Assembly: GCF_000003815.2 (NCBI RefSeq)
Contig: NC_049986.1
Coordinates: 4,737,223 to 4,796,860, forward strand
DNA from: Branchiostoma floridae
Taxonomy: Eukaryota; Chordata; Leptocardii; Amphioxiformes; Branchiostomatidae
Direction of reading: 5' to 3'
DNA length: 59,638 bases
Shown piece by piece: positions 33,446 through 43,771 of this stretch; the first letter of the stretch is position 1; every line of letters starts with the position of its first letter. The position numbers and the translations under genes are program-made. The notes below the pieces were generated by a model. The model saw nothing but the letters and a program-made list of their open reading frames with translations. It did no database searches and was not told where the DNA came from.

Positions 33446-33636
33446 GGAAAGCAGAGGTTGATGCTCATACCAAGTACCTGATGGAGAAGTATGGCTGGCG
33501 TTGGCATGAAAAGGTGTTTGGTCCTCCGATCAAGTTGACTCTCGGCACAAATGCCTGGATCTACAGGATTGTTTTCAACCCTGCCTCTCAACAGGCTCGA
33601 CAAGCAGCCTGTGACATCATCTACACTTTTGCCCAG
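33446..33636 (+). CDS. UBR4: UBR4 exon 24
   Basis: Acceptor ttttgaacag, donor gtctgt. Reads KYLMEKYGWRWHEKVFGPPI, KLTLGTNAWIYRIVFNPAS, QARQAACDIIYTFAQ. Matches YLTEKYVWRWKQFL...NNWLRQVLFTPATQAARQAACTIVEALA. Needs a one-base carry-over, which exon 23's strong donor does not give. Confidence 0.96.
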
Positions 33637-34005
33637 GTCTGTTTTGCCAGACTGAGTTCTACTCTCAGACTATTATTCTCAGTTACATGTGCATGTAGGA
33701 CTGGTACTGTTGGTACACACTGGGCCGAGGTATGATTTTTGGCTGGGTTTGTTGCTGTAAAAATCATTTTGAATACTTAGGTAACTAAGGATATCCGAAT
33801 AAGTCAGTCTGAGCAGTAATCTCCTGATAATGAAGTACAATGTATTATTATGCATCCTGGCATTGGTATCTGTTACTAACAAAAACCTAACATACTTTCT
33901 GTACTATGTCGTGTTACAGTTGTAATAGATGGCCAGAGTCACATCTCCCTTCTCCTTATTGCTGTATATCTTTGTGTCTGATGAATTTTTATTGCATAAT
34001 GTTAG

Positions 34006-34118
34006 GAAGGGGATGAACTGAGTGAATTTTGTCAGACCATTATGACCTTCCCTTTGATCTCTCTGCTGCTGCAGCAACAAGAGGAACGGTACCAGCAGGT
34101 GTTGGACCTCTTAACAAG
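34006..34118 (+). CDS. UBR4: UBR4 exon 25
   Basis: Acceptor aatgttag, donor gttggt. Reads EGDELSEFCQTIMTFPLISL, then QQQEERYQQVLDLLT. The QQVLDLLT end is as in vertebrates; the start is longer than the vertebrate ATIPSRK. Confidence 0.93.
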
Positions 34119-34152
34119 GTTGGTGTTCTGCTGTCAGGATAAACATTGATTA

Positions 34153-34490
34153 CACATTGAGTATCTGTGTGCGTGTTTGTGTGTGTGTGTGTGTGTGTGT
34201 GCATGTGTGTGTGTGTGTGCATGTGTGCTTGTGTGTGTGCATGTTTGTGTGTGTGTGTGTGTGTGTGTGCATGTGTGTGTGCATGTGTGCTTGTGTGTGT
34301 GCATTTAAGTGTTTGTGTGTGTATTTGTGGGTCTGCATGTGTGTGTGATGTGTGCAGTGTGCATGATTGTGTTAACTTTGTGTTTTTGTGTGTATGTTTG
34401 TGTCTGCATGTGTTAATTTGGACGTGTGTGTGTTAATTTGTGAGTGTGTCTGTGTGTGTGCATGCGTGTGTGCAACTTAAATAGCTCCTT
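34153..34490. repeat. TG-rich microsatellite, (TGTG/CATG)n
   Basis: Long impure (tg)n with gcatgtgtg interruptions. The Cys/Val frames on + and the His/Thr frames on - are translations of the repeat. Confidence 0.98.
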
Positions 34491-34520
34491 AAATATGTAT
34501 GTACAACTGCCTCCTGACAG

Positions 34521-34662
34521 GTTTCTGTGTGAATTGGGGGCCATGGGAGAGAATGGATCTGAGTTCATGGCATTATACAAGAAGCTGTCTGCACCAAAGG
34601 AATGGAAAAAGTATCTTGCCATCAAGGGACTCTTACCCCACCTGGGCCATCTCATCACCAAG
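34521..34662 (+). CDS. UBR4: UBR4 exon 26
   Basis: Acceptor cctgacag, donor gttagc. Reads FLCELGAMGENGSEFMALYK, KLSAPKEWKKYLAIKG, LLPHLGHLITK. Matches SEYLALYQKLITSAHWKVYLAARGVLPYVGNLITK. Confidence 0.97.
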
Positions 34663-34790
34663 GTTAGCTGTATGAATCTCCGAGATCGATATCCCTGTGT
34701 GCCACATCTCGTGTTACTCACAGTGTGGCACATCTGCTAGCCTGTTACTCACTGTTTGGCACATTCCTATAGCCTGTTACTCACAGGCTC

Positions 34791-35754
34791 GGTGTGGGAA
34801 CCAATGTAAGAAAGGACAGAAAGGATCACCCAGGATCGAACCCGGGCTGGCAAATCACAAACTAGGCAGTGTAACTACTACGCCGAAAAGGCTGATCAGC
34901 TGATTAGTGTGGCTGTTTGTAGCTACTTAAACCCCCCAATGTTACACAGCGTTACATAAAGGAGGCTATAACCTCCATGGTTATATGAAGGGGACAGTTT
35001 CTAAGATAGTAAAGAAACTGTAGACTCTGAGATGCTTCATCGAAACATGTGCGTTAAATTGATCAAAGCAAAGCAAACATTTCAATACGATCAATACTCG
35101 AGAAACTAAAAATGTAGGAAGATGGGATAATGCATCTATACTGGTCTAACTGGGAACAGAACAGCTCATCAGAAATTCCATCATTTGTCCCAGCAGTGCA
35201 GGTGAAATGTGGGAGGCAGTGACATTGATCAAAACACAACAGGACGGCAGAGGTTCCAATATACTGCAGCCAAAACGTCATCGACCAGCTTGAGCTGGAA
35301 CATGTTTTGATGTGTACGGAATTCTTCAGTTGAAAACACCAACATACTCAAGAAAATCAGAAATTGGTCTCCTGCTCTTTTAAGGTCAGGTTGGGGACTG
35401 TGATCTGGGAAGACGATCTGACATATGTCCCAAAAAACAATGGGAACAATGAGAAGAAGACTGTGAGAAAAGGCACCATCACCAGGGTCATGAAGAACTA
35501 GGAGAAGAATGTAGCCTGTTTGCATGCTAGGAAATCCTCATGTTTTTAATTAACAAAAATGTGTGTACATTTTGTATTGTAACAGTGGGGCGTTTAAGTA
35601 GCACCAAACAGCCATGCCAATTGGCTAGTCAGTCTTTTCAGTAAGTGGTTTATGGCACTACTGGTGTTTTCCTCTGCCGGCCCGGGTTTGATCCCGGGTG
35701 TCGTCATGTTGTTTCTTTCTGTTTCTACTCCTTTCTTACATTGGTTCCCACACC
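34791..35754. mobile_element. Foldback element with ~155-175 bp inverted arms, tRNA-like words
   Basis: The left arm 34791-34945 starts ggtgtgggaaccaatgtaag and has ggatcgaacccgggctgg. The right arm 35579-35754 is its inverse (cccgggtttgatcccggg, cttacattggttcccacacc). The arms share ctgtttg..gctacttaaac. The ~630-bp interior is noncoding. The B-box-like words suggest arms derived from a tRNA or SINE head. No clear target duplication. Confidence 0.75.
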
Positions 35755-36186
35755 GGGAATCGAACCAGGGCCATGTTTTGAGTCAGTTAAGCATGGACGA
35801 AGCAACTCTTATACAAATAGCAGTGGTATGCCATGTCCATGTTGAACATGGCTTGATTTGATTTGAATGGAAATGGCAAGAAGACAATACACGTGGCCAA
35901 TATAATCTCCAAGCAGATCTTGCGGTGGCATAAGATAGTATCATAAGGAGTTTAGTCAGCAGAGGAGTTTTATTCCACGGCAGCATAAATCATATAGATA
36001 TAGATATAATTATGCTAATTCAATTGTATGCATGACATCCTTCTTCTTCTTCTTCTTGCATGACATGCACATCAATTTCTGTTAGTTTCTTTAATTCACA
36101 CATTGCCATTTAGTTTTGAGGTTCCCGTACGATATCATCCATAATTGAATCAACAAAGCCTAACCTGTGCAAATTTTGTTGTGTAG

Positions 36187-36268
36187 GAGGTTGAAGAGCT
36201 TACTCTTCATGAGGAGAAACAGAAGGGCTCCGACTTGACAAAGGGCTGTGCTCTCAAGATGCTGACAG
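36187..36268 (+). CDS. UBR4: UBR4 exon 27
   Basis: Acceptor ttgtgtag, donor gtgctt. Reads EVEELTLHEEKQKGSDLTKG then CALKMLT, matching EIARLLALEEATLSTDLQQGYALKSLT. Confidence 0.94.
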
Positions 36269-36487
36269 GTGCTTCTATCCACGTTTCTAATTGGATTCAA
36301 TAAACCAGAACACCTTATAGTTCAAATTGATATATTTGTACCTGCAAGCATGATTAGTTACGATATTTTCTATAATATGTGCTTTTATCAGGACACTTAG
36401 ATTCCAATTACAGATGATGACAGAGGCATTTATGAAAGTTCTGCGTATGTGCCAGTTATAGGATTTCTGCTGTAACGTTGTTTTACG

Positions 36488-36918
36488 TAGGGCTGGGTAT
36501 CGGTACAGCGTACCGGTACAAAACAAACCGGTTTTTCTTATTGGACCGGTCCAGAAAAAACGGACCTGAAAAAATTACGTGGATCGGATGTTGGACCGAT
36601 TAGAAAATTAACAGATTATTTTATTAGGCATTCACACGTTTTTGCGCTTGCAGGTGGAAGAAAATAACAAGAGTGAAGTAGAGTAGAGTTTATAGTAATT
36701 TCTACCAAGTTTAATAGCCAATTGTACAGGTGCAGTTAGCGTTGTAGGATTTTAAAATGCCAGTGTAAGTCTAATACTCCACCAAACAGATTTCTTTGTA
36801 GTTAAATGGACCATTGGTATGAGTCATACTGAATCAGGTTCAGCTCCGGACCTGGACCTGATCCTCTGGACCTGAACCGGACCTGGACCTGAATGTTCTG
36901 TACCGGTACCCAGCCCTA
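36488..36918. mobile_element. hAT-like MITE, TAGGG(C/G)TGGGTA family, copy 2
   Basis: TAGGGCTGGGTATCGGTAC at the left mirrors GTACCGGTACCCAGCCCTA at the right; ggaccgg/ctggacctg subrepeats lie inside. 431 bp and noncoding. Flanks gttttacg / gtcttgag do not show a clean duplication. Confidence 0.8.
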
Positions 36919-37159
36919 GTCTTGAGTAATTTTTAAACAACGACACTAAGTTGATGAAAGTTATGTAATATAACCTATCCTATTGCTTGATATCAAAATG
37001 AAATTGTGTTATCCAAAAATTATTGTTAATTTGTTTTGCAATTTATACATTTATGCATAAACCTAATATAGTATAGATGCTTTTAAAATCATCATTAAAT
37101 ATCATCAGTGCTCAAATGTACTATAATTTCTATGTTTTGCATTCCTCCTGTACTTGTAG

Positions 37160-37333
37160 AGTTGCTTGCTTCTCTGGTAGATGTGGAAGTCATCAAACAG
37201 CAGTACAAGAAACGGCTTGTTGGTGTTCTTCTCCACGGATACCTCTGTTTGCGGCGGCTCCTGGTACAGAGGACCAAATTCATCGATGAGACCCAGGAGA
37301 TGTTGCTGGAACTGCTGGAAGACATTTCAACTG
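37160..37333 (+). CDS. UBR4: UBR4 exon 28
   Basis: Acceptor tacttgtag, donor gtagga. Reads LLASLVDVEVIKQQYKKRLV, GVLLHGYLCLRRLLVQRTKF, IDETQEMLLELLEDISTG. Among the most conserved blocks of the gene. Confidence 0.98.
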
Positions 37334-37756
37334 GTAGGAGCGACAAATAGATTATCCACCCCGACTTTGGCAATAACTTGAAACATGTTTCAGATTTTAA
37401 AATGTTTAAGAATTGCATACTTAAATATAATACAGTTACAAAGTAGTATAGGTAAAAATGGAGGTGTGCAGGTATTTCCGATGTCTATCTGCAACTAACC
37501 AGAGTCTGCTGCGCAGGCCCGAGAAGCGTACACTTGAATCTGGAGCTCCTGTCTTCCCCCCTATCTGTTCCTGCTGTATCTTCTGCCTAGCGTGCCTCTT
37601 TGACCCTGGAGTAATTTTTGGCTGTGGGTAACTGCTAGTTGCCAGTTTTAGCAAGCTCAGCTCGCCCGTGAAATTTGTCCTGACAAGCAAGATGGCAGCA
37701 CCCGTGTGCCGCCAACATGGGTTTTCTCCTTCATGAATTGAGAAGGACTTCAGTGA
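37334..37756 (+). other. Intron 28, start; nothing recognised
   Basis: No repeat boundaries seen before the LINE remnant at 37757. Confidence 0.45.
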
Positions 37757-39068
37757 TGATGATGGTTTATTGAGTACATACAGTTCACATTGTCAAAACA
37801 ACTAGCAAATCCATAGCAATTGGTGAATAATTATTGCAGTACTGACAATTACATGCTAGTAGACTTATTAAGTTGACCATCACTGGAATCAGAACAATGT
37901 AAAGAGTAAAAGATATAATACATCTAAAATCAACTTTAAGCTTAAATTTACTTAACTTACTAGTTTTAAAATCATGTGGCATTAAGTACAATATCGAGCA
38001 AGCATGTATTAGGGATGTTATTGCCAGAATCATCCAGGGTTTGTCAAGGTGGTGCAAACGGAGACACTTTAGGGGAAAGTACTCATCAATTTTGGATTGA
38101 AGGGTACTGCACATTGCCTGAGACTTTTCACTTGTGGCCATGTAGACCTTCTGCCAATGGTGAGAGGTTATCCACTGGCCGAAGTGTGCAGTGCAGAGTC
38201 AGGGTTGGGTCTACTTGATCCGCCCTACACGTTTATTGTTAACAGTTCTCTTTTTCGGATGCATCATCACAATGTTATGGTCACTGTTCCCAAGTGGGTC
38301 CAACACAGGAGATGAACACTAAGAATGTAAGTTTGTGATGGGGAGGTCAAGTGTAGCTTGGCCCTTAGTTGGTTGTCTGATGACCTGCTGTAGGATGTGA
38401 CTCTTGCAAAGTCTGCTAACGTCCACATGGTTGAAGCTCGGGGCGAGTTATTTCTATTCATTTATAACTATTTATAACTATTCATTTCAGGCGTTGGCAT
38501 CAGCTACCTGCGCGACGCAGCTCGTTTACCATGCTACACTAAAGCAAACACTACTTAAGAGTTAAGTTTGAATTCACCAAGCAGCATCAAATTAGGTGTA
38601 ATTAGGATACATCCGGATCTTATTTTGGACACGAATAATCATATCCGGATTCGTTAACCCTAGTATGAACGCAAATGGATATACATGTATCCTGATTTAC
38701 GCCGTATCCGTATATATCCCGATACGCAAATCCTAGTATGAACGGGGCCTAAAGCACTTGATGTAATGGAATATCATTTCTCACGTACATAGGCACCCCT
38801 CCAGATAAGCCTAGGGGCAAACGTGAGAAAGTTGTATATAGGCCTGTATATCTGTGACTTTTGCTTGTGTAGACTCACTGAACCATGTTTCTAAGATAAT
38901 GGCATTATCTGTTAGCTGATATTCAAACTCATCGAGTTTATTGTATAACAATTGGGCATTGCTCAGGAATATTGTTGGCAGATTGTAAGGTGTTGTCACT
39001 TCAGTCATACCTTTTAGTCGGAATGTATTGACATCATACCTGATAGAGCGCAGCAAGACACAATCCAA
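37757..39068 (-). mobile_element. LINE remnant, endonuclease pieces plus 3' tail (minus strand)
   Basis: Read on the minus strand: from 39068, NLPTIFLSNAQLLYNKLDEF and AIILETWFSESTQ (start of the endonuclease); from ~38450, FNHVDVSRLCKSHILQQVIR, GQATLDLPITNL and then LGNSDHNIVMM (end of the endonuclease). The 37757 end is a reversed tail (atgatgatggtttattg). Frameshifts and stops throughout, and RT is largely missing. Probably a CR1-like or related LINE. Confidence 0.8.
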
Positions 39069-39384
39069 AATAGAAAGCCCAATAAAAACAACTAAAAAAT
39101 GTCAAAAAACAGCCAGAGCCTAACCTCTGCTTGGAGAGTAAATTACAGTACAATTGCAATTGCATTTGACTTGTTTAGTTTGGAGGACTTCTCTACTCCA
39201 CTTAGTACAACAGACCTCCAGCGCATCCATTCATCTCCTCCAAGTCGCATCATTTAAACCAGCAGAACAAGCGGTTTAACCGGCCACTTATTGTAGGTTC
39301 TTGACCCTTGTCTAGCGGGCATTCCTTCACCAGTCTACTATACAATCTTTGCACAATGTACATGCTTGATCTTATCTTTCACAG

Positions 39385-39506
39385 GAAATGAAGTGGAGAC
39401 CAGATCGTTCATGGCCGTGTGCGTGGAAACCTTACAGAAGTACCCTCTGTCTGACCTGGTCACTCCTGTCTTCATCTTTGAACGTCTCTGCAACATCATC
39501 TTCCCT
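39385..39506 (+). CDS. UBR4: UBR4 exon 29
   Basis: Acceptor atctttcacag, donor gtgagt. Reads NEVETRSFMAVCVETLQKYP then TPVFIFERLCNIIFP, matching KAFMAVCIETAKRY...TPVFIFERLCSIIYP. Confidence 0.98.
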
Positions 39507-39589
39507 GTGAGTATTCACCAAGTCCTCATCAATGGTGACTCATCCAAAGTAAAAAGTTGATTCTAGACCCCCTTATGTATCTATATAAT

Positions 39590-39730
39590 ATTATGTATGT
39601 ACATGTATGTATGTATGTACAGCCAAACCTGTATTAGCCGCCACCTTTGCATAGCGACCACCTGGCCACATTTCTCCAGTCCCATGAGTGGCTGCTATAG
39701 ACAGGTTTGACATACATGCATACATACATA

Positions 39731-39765
<35 letters not shown>

Positions 39766-39770
39766 TGTAT
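39590..39770. repeat. Pogo-like ends fragment with flanking microsatellites
   Basis: At 39619, cagccaaacctgtattagcc and the nearby caggtttgacat are short inverted ends of the CAGTTAAACCTG family. (atgt)n lies before and (tg)n after. Internally deleted. Confidence 0.55.
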
Positions 39771-40002
39771 ATGTACACTTGCTATTGGCATTTCACATGA
39801 TGATTCTGTATCTGTGTTTACATAGCAAGTATAACCGCCCTTCAGCATAACACACCAGCTTCGCAGGCACGCGGCAGCAGCTGGGTATATTATACTGAAC
39901 TGTCACACCGAACTTTGGCACATCTACACATGTAGCTGTTCAGCTGTAATTTATGTCTACTACAGTATACATGTTTGAACTGTTGATGTTTTCATGTCAC
40001 AG

Positions 40003-40156
40003 GAGGAACAAGAGGCCACAGAATTCTTCATAACTCTTGACAAAGACCCTCAGCAGGAAGACTTTCTTCAAGGCCGCATGCAAGGAAACCCATACAGCTC
40101 TAATGAGCCTGGTTTGGGACCCTTAATGAGAGATGTGAAGAACAAGATCTGCCAAG
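40003..40156 (+). CDS. UBR4: UBR4 exon 30
   Basis: Acceptor atgtcacag, donor gtacat. Reads [51 protein letters not shown]. Almost identical to vertebrate UBR4. Confidence 0.99.
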
Positions 40157-40289
40157 GTACATGTTTATTCATTCAACTGTCTTTAGTGAGAAATGTTAGG
40201 AAACTGTATGTGAAAGTGATGTCTATCCAGTTTAGCTCACTGAAGAGCTACATGTATCCTTCCACTGCTTGTGACAGGGAAGACAGACG

Positions 40290-40460
40290 CTGAGTGCCCT
40301 GCCCTGTTCAGTGTCCAGTATTCTGACTTTGTCCCGTGACACGGCCCAATGATTCAATGTGGATGTGTTGAGAGACTTCTGACGACAGCAATCTGGGTCG
40401 TTTGTGTTCAAGGAATCTGGTTCTCAGTGAGCATTTTGTCTCTCCAATGTAGCTAGGATT
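40290..40460 (-). mobile_element. Penelope-like retroelement fragment (GIY-YIG region)
   Basis: The minus strand reads YIGETKCSLRTRFLEHKRPR then LLSSEVSQHIH, and after a frameshift VSRDKVRILDTEQG. The YIGET..LxxRxxEH pattern is the GIY-YIG endonuclease of Penelope-like elements. Truncated and frameshifted. Confidence 0.75.
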
Positions 40461-40852
40461 CTTATCAAGTCCTTTTCTTGTAGTTCCCTGACATGAAATG
40501 TGGTGGACAACTCTTGAGTTATGTTGTCCACATCCAAACACACAAAAATACAAACTTAAGCCCACTGCAGTACCATAGAAAAGAACTTGACCTTCCTTTC
40601 TACCCCTGCACACTTACCAAATATCACCAGCTGAAGATTCATCCTCAACTTCTCGAGTTATATGCATATGATGTTGACCTACATACATGCAGAGCCATCA
40701 CAGCATGGCTTAACCAATTCCATAGCCTCCATGGAATTACATGTTTGTATACTGTAACAACTACATTGAAAACTGTAAGAACAGTGATGTAACAGATTGT
40801 ACCTACAATGTATGAACCTTATTTAGTCACATTTTTCTGTTCTTGATTGCAG

Positions 40853-40896
40853 ATTGTGAACTTGTTGCCTTACTTGAGGATGACAGTGGTATGGAG
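40853..40896 (+). CDS. UBR4: UBR4 exon 31 (44 nt)
   Basis: Acceptor ttgattgcag, donor gtaagg. Reads DCELVALLEDDSGME, identical in pattern to vertebrates (DCDLVALLEDDSGME). Confidence 0.97.
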
Positions 40897-42218
40897 GTAA
40901 GGATCATTACAGTTTAACACAATACAAACCTGCCTGTACAAAACTGGTACTGCTACCATACATATGCATGATTGTACATGTGTACTGTTCCAAAATACAT
41001 GTAACGTTACATGCATGATAGAAAATGGTGATTTTTAGTTAACAATCATCTTTGCTGTGCGGACAAAACTCTATACAATTTCAAATAGAACAAGAGTTCA
41101 GAGACCTGACGTATCTCCATGAAAACGTGCATGTCATGAAATGGGTAAAATGTATGAAGTCTACGTCACATGTAATTTCTGACAAAAACAAGCTTCCATC
41201 AACTTCCGACAACTGCTGTTATGTGGCTAACTTCGTACATGGGGTAAGTGTAAATTATGCCAGTTTGCATAATTTACCCTTTATGATGTACATCACTGTC
41301 TTAGCTACCTAGATACCAAATATCAACTAAATTTGTTGTTCCCTTGTTCGGTTATCCTCCTTAGAAGATTTGACAAAAATGCCTCTGCAGTTCCAGAGCA
41401 ATCTGCTGGGGACCCAAACATACACCACGTATTTCTTACGTTACAAGACTGCCCCCAAACATGAAGACTATAGCACATCAAGGTCATGAGATACAAAAAC
41501 AGAATTTCTGGTGCAGTACGAAGGTCACATACCATACAGGTCATGCAAATTGACTTTGACCTTAGTCTTCCCAACACCTACCTACATACCAAATGTTGTA
41601 ATCCATCCAGAGGTTCTTGAGTTATGCTGACTACAAAAATTGCGAAACACAGACAAACACACCCAAAACAAGAGTTCATATCTCCTTGAAATATATTGAT
41701 TATGCAAATGACTTTCACATCTGCATAACTCATGCTTGCTTATGTTCACCTTTAACTAACTTACAAAGGTCACAATGTTGACAATCCAATCATTTACTAC
41801 ATGTACTAAGAATTTGGACACTTTCACATTAATTAATGCAAATCAGGGACTTATTTGCACAATTGGAATCTGCTAATCTTCCACCTGCCACAAACTACAT
41901 ATGTTACATGTATTTGAGTCCTATAATGGAAAAAAACTGTAAATATACCTCAATTTTTCATGGAGGTAACTATATCTCCATTTGTCATGGAGATAGTTTA
42001 AGATTTTGGCCCTGGCATATTGTCTAGAGGCTTTGAGTCTATGCTAACTCCATGGCAATGGACAGGATTTTCTAGGTTTGGCAGGAGCAATTTGCCAATT
42101 AGCATAATATCCCTTTTATATATTATTTACATCTTGATGAGGAAATTTTTAATTTTTCTTTGTGAAATTCATGACAACAACCACTAAATATTTTTAAAAT
42201 CTCTGCTCTTTGTTGCAG
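40897..42218 (+). other. Intron 31; interspersed repeat at ~41290-41690
   Basis: The phrases taccaaatatcaac, ccatccagaggttcttgagttatg and gaaacacagacaaacacacc recur from 31790. Similar catgg-agatag pieces at 41960-42000 form a short inverted pair. No exon seen. Confidence 0.5.
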
Positions 42219-42299
42219 CTACTGGTTAACAATAAGATTGTAAGCCTGGACCTGCTGGTTCAAGATGTCTACAGGAAGATATGGTGTGCAGAGCATGAG
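42219..42299 (+). CDS. UBR4: UBR4 exon 32
   Basis: Acceptor ttgttgcag, donor gttagc. Reads LLVNNKIVSLDLLVQDVYRK then IWCAEHE, matching [22 protein letters not shown]. Confidence 0.97.
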
Positions 42300-42679
42300 G
42301 TTAGCAAAAATCATTTGGAAATTTACTTTTCAGAATCTGAATTCACTTAGTCTGTTGCCATTGTTCTTTTTCTTACAATTTATCCTCCAATAGTAAATTA
42401 ACAATGATAATGTAACATACACATAGTACACAGATGAATTAGAAGTGCTGCACATTATCTGATTGCATAATCCAGATCAGCTTGGTTTCCAGTCAAAATG
42501 TGAAAATCCTAGCATTATTAACATTAAACAGAGTTCATCCATATCTACTACCAGTAAAAAGATAATTGACTTTAATGTGATGAATGTTTGATGATAAACC
42601 TGTATATATGTCCACATGCCTTACTGATAACCTTGATGTACCATTCTGCTTGGTGACATTCTATTTTACGCCATTCCAG

Positions 42680-42713
42680 GGTGAAGCCATGAGAGTGGTG
42701 TACAGAATGAGAG
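42680..42713 (+). CDS. UBR4: UBR4 exon 33 (microexon, 34 nt)
   Basis: Acceptor cattccag, donor gtaaga. Reads GEAMRVVYRMR, matching GEPMRIVYRMR. Too small to stand alone but exact in phase and sequence. Confidence 0.96.
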
Positions 42714-42898
42714 GTAAGAGAGATACTTGAACTCACTACACTGTGAACTTAACTCTGATATGCCATTTGTCTATCCTGAACATAGTGACTGTAGTTCCAT
42801 CACTATGAATTTTTGAGTTAACATCCATGGCAGACTATTGCAATTATACTTCAGTGAGATAAACATTCCCAAATTTGACATTCCTAATTCTCTGACAG

Positions 42899-42952
42899 GA
42901 CTGCTTGGGGATGCTACAGAAGAATTTGTGGAAACTTTAGAGAACACTGCAG
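42899..42952 (+). CDS. UBR4: UBR4 exon 34 (54 nt)
   Basis: Acceptor ctctgacag, donor gtaaga. Reads GLLGDATEEFVETLENTA, matching GLLGDATEEFIESLDST. Confidence 0.97.
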
Positions 42953-43130
42953 GTAAGAGAAAAGAGTTGTTCAGTTGTCTCCTTGTATGTTTTGACATTT
43001 TAGTACTATCAAGAGTATCTTACATAATGATAACAGTAATAAGAGTTAGTCATTTACAATTTATGACTGTCACAATTATGACTTTTGATGCACGTTTTCA
43101 TAGTATGCTGCACTAAAGCCATTATTACAG

Positions 43131-43408
43131 GAAACATGACAGCTCCCGTTGCTCCATCCACAGATACTGAGGTAGATACTGAGGAAACCTACAAGCTTGC
43201 CTCAGTACTTAGTGAATGTGGAGGTCTCCAGGCCATGTTACGGCGCTTTTCATCAATCACAGATTTAGTTCGTGGAGGAGATTTGCTTCAAGTGTTGCTG
43301 AAGTTGTTCAGCTATTGTGTGAAGCTGAAGGTGAACAGACAGGCACTGATCCAGCCTAGCCTCAACACTCTTCCCATCATGCTGGGAACTCTCAACCTGG
43401 TTTTGCAG
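43131..43408 (+). CDS. UBR4: UBR4 exon 35
   Basis: Acceptor attattacag, donor gtgggt. An acidic linker (TDTEVDTEETYK) then LASVLSECGGLQAMLRRFS, LLQVLLKLFSYCVKLKVNRQ, TLPIMLGTLNLVLQ. Matches MAGVMAQCGGLECML...LLKLFSYCVKVKVNRQQL...NVMLGTLNLAL. The longest exon in the window. Confidence 0.98.
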
Positions 43409-43771
43409 GTGGGTTTTCTACCAATAACTATGTGTTACTATCAATTCTATCAAGTGTGATGATTTGGCCACGCTGACTTAATTTTGTGGGTGACACCTCT
43501 GGAGACCCCAAAACTCATGCAAGAGGAGAAAAGAAAAAATCTGGCAAAAATGCTGCTAAACCACAGGACTACAAAGTTGGTACCATAGAAGCCAGTTAAT
43601 TGCTCATCGGATAATCGGATACTTTGGTCAAAATACCAAACCAGCTTCCATTGTTAGTGACTTTGCTTATCTGCATGACGTCAGATGTCACCAATGCCGG
43701 ATAATTGCATGAAAATGTGTCAAATATCATCAACAAGTCAACTGAAAATGCTTTCTAACAATTGACATATG

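Noticed and set aside
34153-34440. Cys/Val-rich and His/Thr-rich frames
   Set aside because: Pure translation of the TG/CA microsatellite.
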